DNA of 64,000 nucleotides from an uncultured Christensenellaceae bacterium (GCA_944381365.1 CALWKW010000002.1:1-64000), one strand, 5' to 3'. Positions 7,594 to 16,420 are shown, counted from the stretch's first letter. Notes: generated by a model not told the origin, from the letters alone. Translations and numbers: made by a program.

Positions 7594-8109
7594 TTATTGT
7601 GTTTGATTTTCTTCTGAATTATCTTCGCTTTTATCCAAAGGATCATATTCGAGATTGTTTTCTTTTGCAAATTTCTCGAGTTCTTCCAAATTTATTTCTT
7701 CATCTTCGTTTTTGGGAGATAGCTCTTTTTGTTTTTCTTTTTCTAAATACTCGTTGTGCATCTTGAGAATTTTTTCTAGATACTGCTTTTTTGCAAAATT
7801 ATTTTTGTTGTCGCCGATAAGATTGATATATGTATTGATTTCAAAAATATCGTCATCCGTGAGAAACTTATATCTGTACTTCCTTTTTTCTATCTCTCTT
7901 ACGCTTATATTGAAGACCAAATCTACTATAAATATCGCAAGAAGCACCAAATCCAATATAAAAAACAATACATCGAATTTGATGATATTATAAATCAAAA
8001 CTCCCAAAGTAAAAACGCCCAATATCGCAAGTACGGTTATTCTTACTTTAATATTGTCTTTTAAGACATCCTGCTGAACTTTGTTTAGCTCATAAATTCT
8101 CTTTTTCAT
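7594..8109 (-). CDS. Two-TM membrane protein with acidic tail
   Basis: 171 aa, not recognised. Two hydrophobic stretches (about residues 25-44 and 47-68) form a hairpin in the membrane. A Lys-rich middle part and a strongly acidic C terminus (about residues 130-171, many Glu and Asp) follow. An AAAGGGG site precedes the ATG. It starts 20 bases after the sialidase-like gene with no terminator between, so the two are probably cotranscribed. Confidence 0.65.
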   Translation of the reverse strand: MKKRIYELNKVQQDVLKDNIKVRITVLAILGVFTLGVLIYNIIKFDVLFFILDLVLLAIFIVDLVFNISVREIEKRKYRYKFLTDDDIFEINTYINLIGDNKNNFAKKQYLEKILKMHNEYLEKEKQKELSPKNEDEEINLEELEKFAKENNLEYDPLDKSEDNSEENQTQ

Positions 8110-8129
8110 TTTCCCCTTTATTGCCTATA

Positions 8130-9461
8130 TTATTTGATTATATCAGCGATTTTGAATTTTGCCTGCATTATGTACGGATATCTTGTTGTGGGTGAAAAAT
8201 ATCCGTATGAATCCATTATGATTGTTCCGTCTTCTTTTACCACTACTCCGCTATAACCGCAATCGGCTTTGTTGTAGTTTTTTCCTAAAATTACCACTGC
8301 ATCGCCATAAGAATCGTTTGATTTGTCGTCATCTTCAAAACTCATAAGGTCTTCGAATGTGCCAATCCATGCTACCCAACCTTCTGACAAATACATTTGC
8401 GGCGACAATGCACTTTGTTTGAATTTATCATTGTTTGACAAGTATTGTCTAAAACTGATTAATACTTTTCCGCTTACAGCATCATACTCTGCTTTATGTC
8501 TGTCTCCCGTAAGACAGTTTGGAAGTTCTTTTGGTTGAGACCACTTAAATCCCTCATCAAAAGAGTAGCATACGACAGAGTTGCTTTGACGATTGTTGGC
8601 TCTGGCAAAAAGAATAAGGCAATCGTCTTTGGGATTTCTTATAATCTCTATTTCGCACATTCCGTATTTTTCTTCGAGTTCTCTGTAAGAATCGAAAAGT
8701 CTTTCGGGCTCGCTCCAAACAGCATTATTGTCTTCGTCAAAAGTAAGATATGTCTTATAGTTGACATAACTTTCTCCACCGTCCATACCGAATTCACTTG
8801 TACCTCTGTGGAAAGTACCCATCCACTTATCGATTAAGTTTCCCTTTTCGTCTTTGAGCTGAGTAAGGCTGCTCATTGCCACTATTGCATCATAAGCGGC
8901 ATATATATCGGTATTATTTTCTTTGTTTTTATTCTCTGCCCATTCTTGACCATACCAATTCTCAAACTCTGACCAAGTCTTTCCGTTGTCTAAAGATACG
9001 GCACAATTGAATCCGTCAGGCATAAGATTTATATCGCTCCAATAAGGACTTCCCGATGTAAGCACAAGAATGCTCGTGCCGTCAGTTTTGTGAATATTGT
9101 ATACGCAAGGAGTCTCCTGAGATTTCTCCCAAGATACAGGAAGCTGCTCGATATCTTGCCAGCTTTCGCCTCCGTCTTTGCTGACTTTTCCTATTATTGC
9201 TCCCTTTCCGTGTCCTGAAGGATAGAAAGTGAAAAGCGTATTGTCATCCGTAAGTACCATGTCGGGATGACCTAAGTATTTGTTTTGTTTGTCAACAATA
9301 GATGTATATTCGCTATTCAATCGGATAATAGGCACTTCCATAAATTGCTTTACCGACTGAAGGGTAAACAAATGAATATTCAAAAGAATAAGTCCGATAA
9401 GAAACACTGATACCACAATTCCTACCACGACTTTGTTCTTTTTATTTAATTTTGACATCAT
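8130..9461 (-). CDS. Membrane-anchored sialidase-like (BNR repeat) protein
   Basis: 443 aa. Residues about 12-33 are an uncleaved signal anchor, and the rest would be outside the cell. It carries Asp-box motifs of the form S-x-D-x-G-x-x-W: SKDGGESW, SLDNGKTW and SFDEGFKW. It also has an early RLNSEYTS and later FRQYLS arginine segments. This is a six-bladed propeller fold like GH33 sialidases, which release sialic acid from glycans; related BNR proteins have other glycan activities, so the reaction is not certain. A TTGACA/TATAAT promoter and GAGG site precede it. No sialic-acid transport or nan genes are near. Confidence 0.75.
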   Translation of the reverse strand: MMSKLNKKNKVVVGIVVSVFLIGLILLNIHLFTLQSVKQFMEVPIIRLNSEYTSIVDKQNKYLGHPDMVLTDDNTLFTFYPSGHGKGAIIGKVSKDGGESWQDIEQLPVSWEKSQETPCVYNIHKTDGTSILVLTSGSPYWSDINLMPDGFNCAVSLDNGKTWSEFENWYGQEWAENKNKENNTDIYAAYDAIVAMSSLTQLKDEKGNLIDKWMGTFHRGTSEFGMDGGESYVNYKTYLTFDEDNNAVWSEPERLFDSYRELEEKYGMCEIEIIRNPKDDCLILFARANNRQSNSVVCYSFDEGFKWSQPKELPNCLTGDRHKAEYDAVSGKVLISFRQYLSNNDKFKQSALSPQMYLSEGWVAWIGTFEDLMSFEDDDKSNDSYGDAVVILGKNYNKADCGYSGVVVKEDGTIIMDSYGYFSPTTRYPYIMQAKFKIADIIK

Positions 9462-9487
9462 AACCTCACGAAAATGTTATATATTTT

Positions 9488-9516
9488 ATTATATTTAAAA
9501 TAAATATAAATGTCAA
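9488..9516 (-). promoter_or_regulatory. Promoter of the sialidase-like gene
   Basis: TTGACA (9511-9516), 17 bases, TATAAT (9488-9493): full consensus, about 26 bases upstream of the ATG. Confidence 0.7.
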
Positions 9517-9550
9517 TCCTATATCTATATAAGACGATATCCGATGAGAG

Positions 9551-9579
9551 TTGACAATGACTTTTTGAAGGTGTATTAT
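9551..9579 (+). promoter_or_regulatory. Promoter of yqeY
   Basis: TTGACA (9551-9556), 17 bases, TATTAT (9574-9579). It lies inside the longest open frame and so argues for the downstream start at 9607. Confidence 0.65.
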
Positions 9580-9606
9580 TTTTATAGAAAAAAAGCGAGG
9601 TATAAT

Positions 9607-10035
9607 ATGGATATAGATTTTTTTAAAAAAGAAAAAGTAGCAAAAATGAAAGAGAAAAACAGCGATGCCGTATCGGCTCTTAATGTTGTAATAAACAAAA
9701 TCATGTTGGCTACCATCGAAAAGCGTGCAAAAAACGAAAGCCTCAACGAAGGAGACATACTCTCATTGTTGCAAAAGACAGAAAAAGAATTGCTTGAAGA
9801 GAGAAGCGGATACGAAAAAGCAGGTGCAAATTATGTCGACAAAGTAAAGAGTCTCGATGTTCAGATAGCCACAATACAAAGCTATCTTCCAAAACTTATG
9901 ACAAAAGAAGAAATCAAAGAAGTAATTCTCTCTTTGGAAGATAAGTCTGTACCTTCTGTAATGCGTCATTTCAAAGCTAACTATAATGGTAAATGCGATA
10001 TGAAAGAAGTCAATGAAGTATTGAGGAGTCTTTAA
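9607..10035 (+). CDS. GatB/YqeY domain protein
   Basis: 142 aa. YqeY-like proteins resemble the tail domain of the GatB amidotransferase subunit; their role in cells is uncertain but linked to tRNA. Seen: ALNVVINKIMLATIEKRAKN, the segment DILSLLQKTEKELLEERSGYEKAG, IQSYLPKLMTKEEI, and a C-terminal KANYNGKCDMKEVNEVLRSL, all in family order. The frame is open from 9544, but the promoter at 9551-9579 and the GAGG site six bases before the ATG at 9607 make 9607 the start. The next gene begins five bases after its stop. Confidence 0.88.
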   Translation: MDIDFFKKEKVAKMKEKNSDAVSALNVVINKIMLATIEKRAKNESLNEGDILSLLQKTEKELLEERSGYEKAGANYVDKVKSLDVQIATIQSYLPKLMTKEEIKEVILSLEDKSVPSVMRHFKANYNGKCDMKEVNEVLRSL

Positions 10036-10040
10036 TAGCT

Positions 10041-10649
10041 ATGATGGATTTCAAAAATTTTACTTGGACAAGGACACCTGAAAAATATAGTATAAGTGAT
10101 GACAAAATCACAATAATTACAAAACCGCATACTGATTTATGGCAAAGAACTTATTATAATTTTAGAAATGACAATGCACCGCTTCTGCAAATAAGCAGTT
10201 CTGAAAAATATTTTTCATTTGTGGTAAAAACTCATTTCAAAAGCAATGCCAGATTTGACCAATGCGGCATAGTACTTTATTTGGACAGCGAAAACTGGTT
10301 GAAAGCCTCAATAGAGTATGAAAACAATTTGTGCCAGCACTTGGGAAGCGTAGTAACAAACAATGGCTTTTCAGATTGGGCGACTACTGAAATAAGTCCT
10401 GATATCGATACGATGTGGTACAGATTGTCAAGAAGAGAAAATGATTTTAAAATTGAATGTTCGCTTGACGGAATATCTTTCAAACAAATGCGAATTTGCC
10501 ATTTATTCAATGCAAAAGAAAAAATCAATTTTGGTATATATGCATGCAGTCCTGAAGATTCTTCTTTTGAAGCGATCTTCACAGATATGGAAATCACAGA
10601 ATGCAAATGGCAAGCTCATGACGGGCAACAACCTGACAAAGATATTTAA
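10041..10649 (+). CDS. DUF1349 domain protein
   Basis: 202 aa, no signal peptide. It matches the DUF1349 family (concanavalin-like beta-sandwich): FTWTRTPEKYSI, then DLWQRTYYNF, then the core FDQCGIVLYLDSENWLKASIEYEN, SDWATTE, and a closing FGIYACSP. Family members are thought to bind carbohydrate, but no reaction is established. It begins with two Met codons, so the start may be 10041 or 10044. Five bases separate it from yqeY, so they form an operon, ended by a terminator at 10648-10680. Confidence 0.82.
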   Translation: MMDFKNFTWTRTPEKYSISDDKITIITKPHTDLWQRTYYNFRNDNAPLLQISSSEKYFSFVVKTHFKSNARFDQCGIVLYLDSENWLKASIEYENNLCQHLGSVVTNNGFSDWATTEISPDIDTMWYRLSRRENDFKIECSLDGISFKQMRICHLFNAKEKINFGIYACSPEDSSFEAIFTDMEITECKWQAHDGQQPDKDI

Positions 10650-10680
10650 AAAAAGACAGCTTCAAAAGCTGTCTTTTTTA
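10648..10680. terminator. Terminator between DUF1349 gene and spmB
   Basis: AAAAAGACAGCTT, CAAA loop, AAGCTGTCTTTTTT: perfect stem with A- and T-runs on both sides, serving both converging genes. Confidence 0.85.
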
Positions 10681-11184
10681 CATAAATCGACACAAAATAC
10701 AAGATGCCATCGCTCCTACATAACACGCTATTAAGGATATAGGAATCGCATATCTCAATTTCTTTACTTTTGTGGTAGAAAAATATACGGTACCTACATA
10801 AAATACAGTTTCGCTCGCTCCGACAATTACTGACGCACATCTTGCGATATAGCTGTCTACCCCGTAAGTTTTGTATATCCCCTCCAATAAAGCAAGCGAG
10901 CCGTTTCCCGACAAAGGACGAATGATGAGTATTTCGCAAAGTTCAGGAGGCATACCCAAAAAGCTGAGCACGGGCGACATGATTTTTGCAAGATAACTAT
11001 TGAGTCCGCTCAAAGAAAAAAGTTCGACAGCTATAAGGACTGCACATATATAAGGAAATATAGACAATATCAAAGTTATGCTTTCCTTGCTACCCTTGAC
11101 AAAGTTGTCATATATAGGCACTTTTTTTATAAATGCCCAAAGTATTACTATAATGATAAATGCCGGTAAAATATATTTGCTCAT
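10678..11184 (-). CDS. spmB: Spore maturation protein B
   Basis: 168 aa, integral membrane protein of the nucleoside-recognition (Gate) domain family. Seen: KGSKESITLILSIFPYICAVLIA, PPELCEILIIRPLSGNGSLALLEG and SVIVGASETVFYV, which are SpmB signatures. In Bacillus, SpmA and SpmB are needed for full dehydration of the spore core. It overlaps the end of spmA by four bases (ATGA), so the pair is translationally coupled. Confidence 0.9.
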   Translation of the reverse strand: MSKYILPAFIIIVILWAFIKKVPIYDNFVKGSKESITLILSIFPYICAVLIAVELFSLSGLNSYLAKIMSPVLSFLGMPPELCEILIIRPLSGNGSLALLEGIYKTYGVDSYIARCASVIVGASETVFYVGTVYFSTTKVKKLRYAIPISLIACYVGAMASCILCRFM

Positions 11185-11816
11185 TTTTTTGCTTGTCCTA
11201 AGGGTTGAGTGGAATACAAAGGTTGTTTGGGCAGCACTTCAGGCTGGCTCTCTTTTTCTTTTTTTCTGAATTTTGCACAAATCTTTGCCAATACTACTCC
11301 CGTCACGGTAGAAATAATCGTAGCAAGAAGAGATGGCAAAATAATATCAGAAGGAGCATTGCTGCCGGAAGCCGATCTTAATCCTATTATCGTGGCGGGC
11401 AAAAGCTGAATAGATGTCGAATTGATGACCATAAACAATATCATATTGTCGGTAGCTTTTTCGCTTCCGTCCTGCATACATTCCATTGCTTTTATTCCCA
11501 AAGGCGTAGCGGCTCCGCCCATTCCTAGCAAATTGGCTGAAAAGTTGAGAGTGATATACTCCAAAGCCAAATCGCTCTCGCCTTTGAACAATCTTTTTGT
11601 GAGCGGTCTGAAAAGTTTGTTTAGCATTTTGCTGAGCCCAATCCCATCCATAAGCGACAATACTGACAACCATATGGCATAAATTGCTATGAGCGTAAAA
11701 GCAAGTTTGAGTGCCGAACTCGCTCCGCTTATCATTATGGAAAAAGCACTTTCCGGAGAAACAACGATAAGCATGACAAGCGATACCAAAATCATTATAG
11801 TAAATACCAGATTCAT
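11181..11816 (-). CDS. spmA: Spore maturation protein A
   Basis: 211 aa membrane protein. It has the SpmA core FSANLLGMGGAATPLGIKAMECMQ and FMVINSTSIQLLPATIIGLRSASGSNAP, both highly conserved, plus hydrophobic segments over most of residues 1-185 and a short basic tail. The ribosome binding site GGGAG lies in the 3' arm of a hairpin at 11824-11847, and the seven Us after that hairpin run directly into the ATG. The gene suggests an endospore-forming ancestry, though spmAB-like genes also occur outside spore formers. Confidence 0.9.
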   Translation of the reverse strand: MNLVFTIMILVSLVMLIVVSPESAFSIMISGASSALKLAFTLIAIYAIWLSVLSLMDGIGLSKMLNKLFRPLTKRLFKGESDLALEYITLNFSANLLGMGGAATPLGIKAMECMQDGSEKATDNMILFMVINSTSIQLLPATIIGLRSASGSNAPSDIILPSLLATIISTVTGVVLAKICAKFRKKEKESQPEVLPKQPLYSTQPLGQAKK

Positions 11817-11847
11817 AAAAAAACTCCCATACTCAATAGTATGAGAG
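11817..11847 (-). terminator. Hairpin between htrA-like gene and spmA, overlapping the spmA ribosome binding site
   Basis: On the minus strand CTCTCATACT, loop ATTG, AGTATGGGAG (ten pairs, one G-U), then seven T, then the spmA ATG. It has the form of an intrinsic terminator for the protease gene, but its 3' arm holds the spmA Shine-Dalgarno GGGAG. Confidence 0.65.
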
Positions 11848-11905
11848 TCAAAAGTTTTATATAACTTTTATAGGGGGGTTTTATGGTTTTTGCATATTAA
11901 ATATT

Positions 11906-13288
11906 TTATTCTACTGCTGCTATATTTTGAGAGCTTGCCGATTGTATTTGATATTCTATGGTTTCGCTACCTCTCAAAACTTCTATCACTATATTATCGC
12001 CTACTTTTACACTGAGTACGCTGTCAACGACTTTGAATGTTCTATCGACAGAAGTCTTGTCTCCGTTTACGGTTATGCTCAAAACAATATCTCCTGTCTG
12101 CAACTGTCCGTAAAGAGGACTTGTCTCTAATACTTCGGCGATTTTTACATCTTCTACTATTTTGACAGTCATGCTATTGCCGTCATATACAGCCTTCGAA
12201 CTATCAGCTATCACAGATATGCCGATTGAGTACTTTTGCATTTGAGTGATGTTTTCTCCATCGCAATTTGCGATTATGTTGTCAGCTACTCCGATAGCAA
12301 TGCTTACGGGTATTGCATAGCCGATATTCTCTATCGATGACGAGCTTACTTTGGCGTTTACTATACCTATCAGTTGACCTTTTTCGTTAAAAAGACCGCC
12401 GCCGCTGTTTCCCGAATTTATAGCCGCATCCACACGCAATACTCTGTATGAATAAGTTCCATTCGTGTCGCTGTCGCTTATGTCGATAACTTCGCTGTCA
12501 ACGCTTATAATACCCTGCGTGACTGATATACCTTCGCCTGCGGCATTGCCGATGGCGATAGCTTTGCTTCCTACCGTAGCACTGTGATAGTCCGCTACTT
12601 CTACCTCGACAGCATCGCTGTTTTTCAAAATCTCGTTGTTTTCTATCTTGAGTACGGCTATATCATAAGTGGCAGAACCGCCTACATATTGAGCAGATAT
12701 CATATAATCCTGATATTCGCTGCCGTATAGCAGGATATTTATGCTGTCGCTTATGCTGTCTTGAGTATTTGATTTTGCATAATACACGACATGGTGATTT
12801 GTGATAATATAAGCGTTTCCGTTTTGTTTGTCAAGCTTATATATTACTCCCGAGCCTGAAGAAGTAGCCTCATAAGTCTGAGTCTGCTCGCCATAGATAG
12901 GATTGAAAGTCGTCTCTGTCACTGTAAAATCGCATATTATTCTTACAGAAGACAACAAAGCTTTTTGGGGAATATTTTCTTCCTGAATATCCAAAGAAAG
13001 ATATTCTTTTAAAAACTCCAAAAATGTACCATCATATCCGTTTTCGATAGCCACTTGGTATATCTCTTCTATGCTGACATCCTGACCGTCAATACCGTTG
13101 CTCCCGTTTGTACCGTCTTCGCCTTTAAGACTTTCAAGCCACTCTTCGAGAGTACCGTCAAAGCCTTCTTCTACGGCAAGCTCATAGGCAGACAATCCGT
13201 CTTCACCTTTGTCGCAAGCGACAAAAACACCCGTGAGCATTGTGAGTACTACTATAATTGCCACACAACAAATTATTCTCTTTTTCAT
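11906..13288 (-). CDS. HtrA/DegP-like serine protease lipoprotein (S1C)
   Basis: 460 aa. A lipoprotein signal ends at Cys25 (VFVAC). Residues 30-100 hold two copies of a Firmicute surface module (AYELAVEEGFDGTLEEWL... and YQVAIENGYDGTFLEFL) flanking a short Gly-rich collagen-like piece. The trypsin-like domain at about 110-335 has the triad His166 (TNHHVV), Asp209 (YDIAVLK) and Ser295 (GNSGGG). A PDZ-like domain follows (about 360-450; SPLYGQLQTGDIVLSI). HtrA proteins degrade or refold damaged exported proteins. Here it would be tethered to the outer face of the membrane by lipid instead of a TM helix. Confidence 0.9.
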   Translation of the reverse strand: MKKRIICCVAIIVVLTMLTGVFVACDKGEDGLSAYELAVEEGFDGTLEEWLESLKGEDGTNGSNGIDGQDVSIEEIYQVAIENGYDGTFLEFLKEYLSLDIQEENIPQKALLSSVRIICDFTVTETTFNPIYGEQTQTYEATSSGSGVIYKLDKQNGNAYIITNHHVVYYAKSNTQDSISDSINILLYGSEYQDYMISAQYVGGSATYDIAVLKIENNEILKNSDAVEVEVADYHSATVGSKAIAIGNAAGEGISVTQGIISVDSEVIDISDSDTNGTYSYRVLRVDAAINSGNSGGGLFNEKGQLIGIVNAKVSSSSIENIGYAIPVSIAIGVADNIIANCDGENITQMQKYSIGISVIADSSKAVYDGNSMTVKIVEDVKIAEVLETSPLYGQLQTGDIVLSITVNGDKTSVDRTFKVVDSVLSVKVGDNIVIEVLRGSETIEYQIQSASSQNIAAVE

Positions 13289-13382
13289 AACCCGCCTCTT
13301 ATATCTTTTAAGATACTTTAATTATAAATTATTTTATTAAAAACAATCTCAATTTATTGTAATAGTTTTGTATTTTTTATAA

Positions 13383-13412
13383 AAAAAGGAAGTGCTAAAC
13401 TTCCTTTTTATT
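13383..13412. terminator. Terminator of the feo operon
   Basis: AAGGAAGT, loop GCTAA, ACTTCCTTTTT, downstream of the Cys-rich protein gene on the minus strand. Confidence 0.75.
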
Positions 13413-13486
13413 AAGATAATTTATATTAATAAGATAATTTTTTATTTAATTCAATATGAGTGGAATATATATCTTTATAAAGATAA

Positions 13487-13711
13487 TTATTGATTTTTAT
13501 CATCGAAATCGTTTTTAGTGGTTTTTTCCTCATTTTTGTCCAAAATATGACAGCCGCTGCAATGAGCACAATTTCCATCGCAAGCACTTTTGCCATGCTT
13601 TTTTGCCCATATTCTATAAGCAATATATGCCCCGAATCCGCCTATGAGAATTACGCCTGCCACAATTCCCACGACAATTTCTACTATCTGAACTCCCAAC
13701 AAATCAAGCAT
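13487..13711 (-). CDS. FeoB-associated Cys-rich membrane protein
   Basis: 74 aa. One membrane helix at residues 8-32, then a cytoplasmic-type cluster CDGNCAHCSGCHIL with four cysteines, then an acidic tail. Proteins of this kind commonly follow feoB and are thought to help iron transfer, in place of FeoC. It overlaps the end of feoB by eight bases and so belongs to the feoA-feoB operon. Another open frame covers the same stretch in a different phase and is a shadow. Confidence 0.88.
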   Translation of the reverse strand: MLDLLGVQIVEIVVGIVAGVILIGGFGAYIAYRIWAKKHGKSACDGNCAHCSGCHILDKNEEKTTKNDFDDKNQ

Positions 13712-16058
13712 CTTTTTCCTCCGTCTTTATATCGTCTGATGAGGCGTCTTTACTCTCGTTTTGCTCTATAAGACAAACTTTTTTGTGTTTATGTTTTTCC
13801 ACAAAATGAGCAATAGTGATAAGTACTGCTATCAAGAATGCAAAGATAAATATCGTCCACCAATATGTGCCTACAAGATTTATTATCAAAGCTACGATAT
13901 ACGATGTACCCAGCCAGAACAAAATAGCAAGCAATGTCTTTTTTGCCGAGCCAAGCTCTGCCGCTGCCGCACCTACTGTCGCCATACAGGGAATTGTGAG
14001 CAAATTGAATGCCATATACGCAAATATGCCTGCCGTGGTCACTCCGCTTTCTATCACCAAAGCCTCAACGCTTCCAGCCAACACTTCGATTGAGGATATT
14101 ACTTCTTCTTTTGCTATAAGTCCCGTCACGGACGCAACGATAAATTTCCAATTTCCAAAGCCTAGAGGTACAAAAAGCCACTCAAACCAACCGCCTACCG
14201 TAGCAAGAATGCTTTGGTCTTCGCTGACCATTTTGAATGAAAAGCTGAAGTTGAGCAAAAACCATATTACGATAGTAGATGCCGCAATTACCGTACCTGC
14301 TCTGAACAAGAAGTGTTTTAATTTTTGCCAGATATGCACCATTACGCTTTTGAATTGTGGTGCATGGTATGTGGGCAATTCCATGATAAAAGGAGTGACG
14401 CCTTTTTGTCCGCTAAGTTTTTTGATTATCAAAGCTGCGATTACCGCCACGACTATACCTACCAAATAAACTCCGAATACCGTAAATTCAGGGTTCCAGC
14501 CGATAGTATTTGCCAGCACTGCGGCAAACGCAAACCATATCGGACTTTTTGCTCCGCACGAAAAGAAAGGAGCAAGAAGGATTGTCGAACGGCGTTCTTT
14601 TTCATTTTCAATCGTACGGGAAGCCATAATTCCGGGAACGGCACAACCAAAGCACATCAAAAGCGGCATGAATGATTTTCCCGAAAGACCGATTTTTCTG
14701 AATGCTCTGTCCATTATAAAGGCAACTCTTGCCATATATCCCGTATCTTCCAATATCGTCAAAAACAAAAACAATACCAATATCTGAGGCAAGAAAGATA
14801 TTACTCCGAATACACCGGAGAGAATACCGTCACACAAAATGCCCCTCGTCCATTCGGGTGCGTTTTTTAAAAGTCTGGGAATAAGTCCGCCCTCGCTTAT
14901 GACATTTTGCCCTATCACATTGCCGTTCTCGTCCAAGACATCTTCGATTTCTCTAGGTGCGTTTATAAGGTCTGCAAATCTTTCTACAAGTCCTTGCAAA
15001 AATACGCCGGGGGATTTGATAGCATTGGCTCCCGTGATATTTCCCTCTTCATCTTCTTCATACTCCGTGTCGACAAACAAGGATGCCGCAGTATTTGCAT
15101 CTTTGAATGCTCCGTCAGGAATTATCAAAGAAAGATACAAAAAGTTTTCGCTGAAAGTGATATGGAATACCGCAAGTATTATCAACAAGAAAATCGGTAT
15201 GCCCCAGAATTTATGAGTAAGCACCTTGTCGATTTTATCGCTTTTGCTAAGCTCGGGCTGAGGCGATGAGAAAACGATTAGATTTGACAAATTCTTATTG
15301 ATATAATCATATCTGCAATCTGCCACGCATGCTTCAAAATCATTGTTGTAATTTTCTGCCACAATTTTGTTTTCTGACTTTATGGCAGCGATATTGTCTT
15401 TTATATCTTTGTATTTTTCGCTTGTGAGCTTGTCTCCCTCAACAAGTTTTATTGCATCAAAAAGTTTGTCTTTACTGTCTTCGAGCAAAAGCATAACTTT
15501 GTCTATACTGTCTTTGAGAATACCTCTCGATATAAAACTTATCGCCTCTCTTTTTGTACCTTCCTGAGCTTTTACGACTTGCATAAGCTCTTTGAGTCCC
15601 TTTTGTTTGAGAGCGGATATACTTACTACGGGAACACCGAGTTTTTGAGAGAGCATTTCTATATCCACGCTTTTTCCGTCTGCTTTTAGACTGTCTGCCA
15701 TATTGAGAGCTATGACTATCGGCATACCGATTTCCAAAAGCTGTGTGGTAAGATATAAATTTCTCTCGAGGTTTGTAGCATCTACGACATTAAGAATAAG
15801 GTCGGCATCGCCTGAGAGAAGATAATTTCTCGAGATGATTTCTTCGGGTGTATATGGCGAAAGAGAATAAATACCGGGCAAGTCAACGATATTAAAATTA
15901 ATATCGCTTTTTTTGTCTTTGTATGTACCCTCGAGCTTTTCTACCGTCACACCTGCCCAGTTTCCCACATGAGCAGTAGCACCTGTCAAGGCATTGAATA
16001 ATGTTGTTTTTCCGCAGTTTGGATTTCCTGCCAAAGCTATTTTCATTTCTGACCTCAT
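13704..16058 (-). CDS. feoB: Ferrous iron transporter FeoB
   Basis: 784 aa inner-membrane Fe(II) transporter. N-terminal G domain: G1 GNPNCGKTTLFN at residues 11-22, G2 HVGNWAGVTVE, G3 DLPGIYSL, G4 NMAD. Two Gate domains follow, with MPLLMCFGCAVPGIMASRTI and the second core around IPCMATVGAAAAELG. Its start overlaps the feoA stop by four bases (ATGA); a second ATG four codons on (16046) has a better placed GAGG and could be the true start. The C-terminal tail is acidic. Iron control is likely through the promoter dyads ahead of feoA. Confidence 0.95.
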   Translation of the reverse strand: MRSEMKIALAGNPNCGKTTLFNALTGATAHVGNWAGVTVEKLEGTYKDKKSDINFNIVDLPGIYSLSPYTPEEIISRNYLLSGDADLILNVVDATNLERNLYLTTQLLEIGMPIVIALNMADSLKADGKSVDIEMLSQKLGVPVVSISALKQKGLKELMQVVKAQEGTKREAISFISRGILKDSIDKVMLLLEDSKDKLFDAIKLVEGDKLTSEKYKDIKDNIAAIKSENKIVAENYNNDFEACVADCRYDYINKNLSNLIVFSSPQPELSKSDKIDKVLTHKFWGIPIFLLIILAVFHITFSENFLYLSLIIPDGAFKDANTAASLFVDTEYEEDEEGNITGANAIKSPGVFLQGLVERFADLINAPREIEDVLDENGNVIGQNVISEGGLIPRLLKNAPEWTRGILCDGILSGVFGVISFLPQILVLFLFLTILEDTGYMARVAFIMDRAFRKIGLSGKSFMPLLMCFGCAVPGIMASRTIENEKERRSTILLAPFFSCGAKSPIWFAFAAVLANTIGWNPEFTVFGVYLVGIVVAVIAALIIKKLSGQKGVTPFIMELPTYHAPQFKSVMVHIWQKLKHFLFRAGTVIAASTIVIWFLLNFSFSFKMVSEDQSILATVGGWFEWLFVPLGFGNWKFIVASVTGLIAKEEVISSIEVLAGSVEALVIESGVTTAGIFAYMAFNLLTIPCMATVGAAAAELGSAKKTLLAILFWLGTSYIVALIINLVGTYWWTIFIFAFLIAVLITIAHFVEKHKHKKVCLIEQNESKDASSDDIKTEEKDA

Positions 16059-16312
16059 TGAATATTTTGCTTTTCTCTGTCTTTATCAGATTCTTCAATA
16101 CTTTCGACTTCGATACTCTTTGCCACATCCTTGTTCATGGCAAGTCTGCAATCCCTCACTTTGACTATAATGTCTCCGAAATTGGATTGCAAAAGCACAA
16201 GTTTGCCCCCAACAATTACACCGATATTCTGAAGGCGGTTTTTGGTCTTGTCGTCTGTATTGATTTTGGTTACTCTGACCTGCTGCGATACAGGAGAATT
16301 TAGCAACAACAT
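16055..16312 (-). CDS. feoA: FeoA, iron uptake accessory protein
   Basis: 85 aa, an SH3-like fold cytoplasmic partner of FeoB. Seen: QQVRVTKINTDDKTKNRLQNIGVIVGGKLVLLQ and a closing VRDCRLAMNKDVAKSIEV, both FeoA features. The frame is open back to 16393, but the first 27 codons cover the promoter region; ATG 16312 has a good AGGAG five bases upstream and gives the family length, so it is chosen. Confidence 0.9.
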   Translation of the reverse strand: MLLLNSPVSQQVRVTKINTDDKTKNRLQNIGVIVGGKLVLLQSNFGDIIVKVRDCRLAMNKDVAKSIEVESIEESDKDREKQNIQ

Positions 16313-16330
16313 ATCTACTCCTATCAAAAA

Positions 16331-16382
16331 AAGTTGGCTTAGGCTAACTTTTTTGTCATAATAAATAAGGTAAAAGTTACCT
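16331..16382 (-). promoter_or_regulatory. Two operator-like dyads upstream of feoA
   Basis: Dyad 1, AAGTTGGCTTAGGCTAACTT (16331-16350), matches its own reverse complement at 16 of 20 positions and contains TTAGGCTAAC, close to half of a DtxR/IdeR iron box. Dyad 2, AGGTAA-AAG-TTACCT (16368-16382), is a perfect six-base inverted repeat and lies just past the expected transcription start. Both fit an iron-dependent DtxR-type repressor; the regulator itself is not in this window. Confidence 0.5.
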
Positions 16383-16391
16383 ATTGCTAAC

Positions 16392-16420
16392 ATTATATCA
16401 ATTTATAATATACCTGTCAA
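16392..16420 (-). promoter_or_regulatory. feoAB promoter
   Basis: Full consensus sigma-A promoter: TTGACA (16415-16420), 17 bases, TATAAT (16392-16397). The two dyads lie just downstream. Confidence 0.75.

Noticed and set aside
9544..9606. Longer N terminus for yqeY
   Set aside because: These codons contain a TTGACA-17-TATTAT promoter, and the start at 9607 has the ribosome binding site and the family length.
13426..13623. 65-residue frame overlapping the FeoB-associated protein
   Set aside because: The overlapping frame at 13487-13711 has the recognised Cys cluster and membrane helix; this one has no ribosome binding site.
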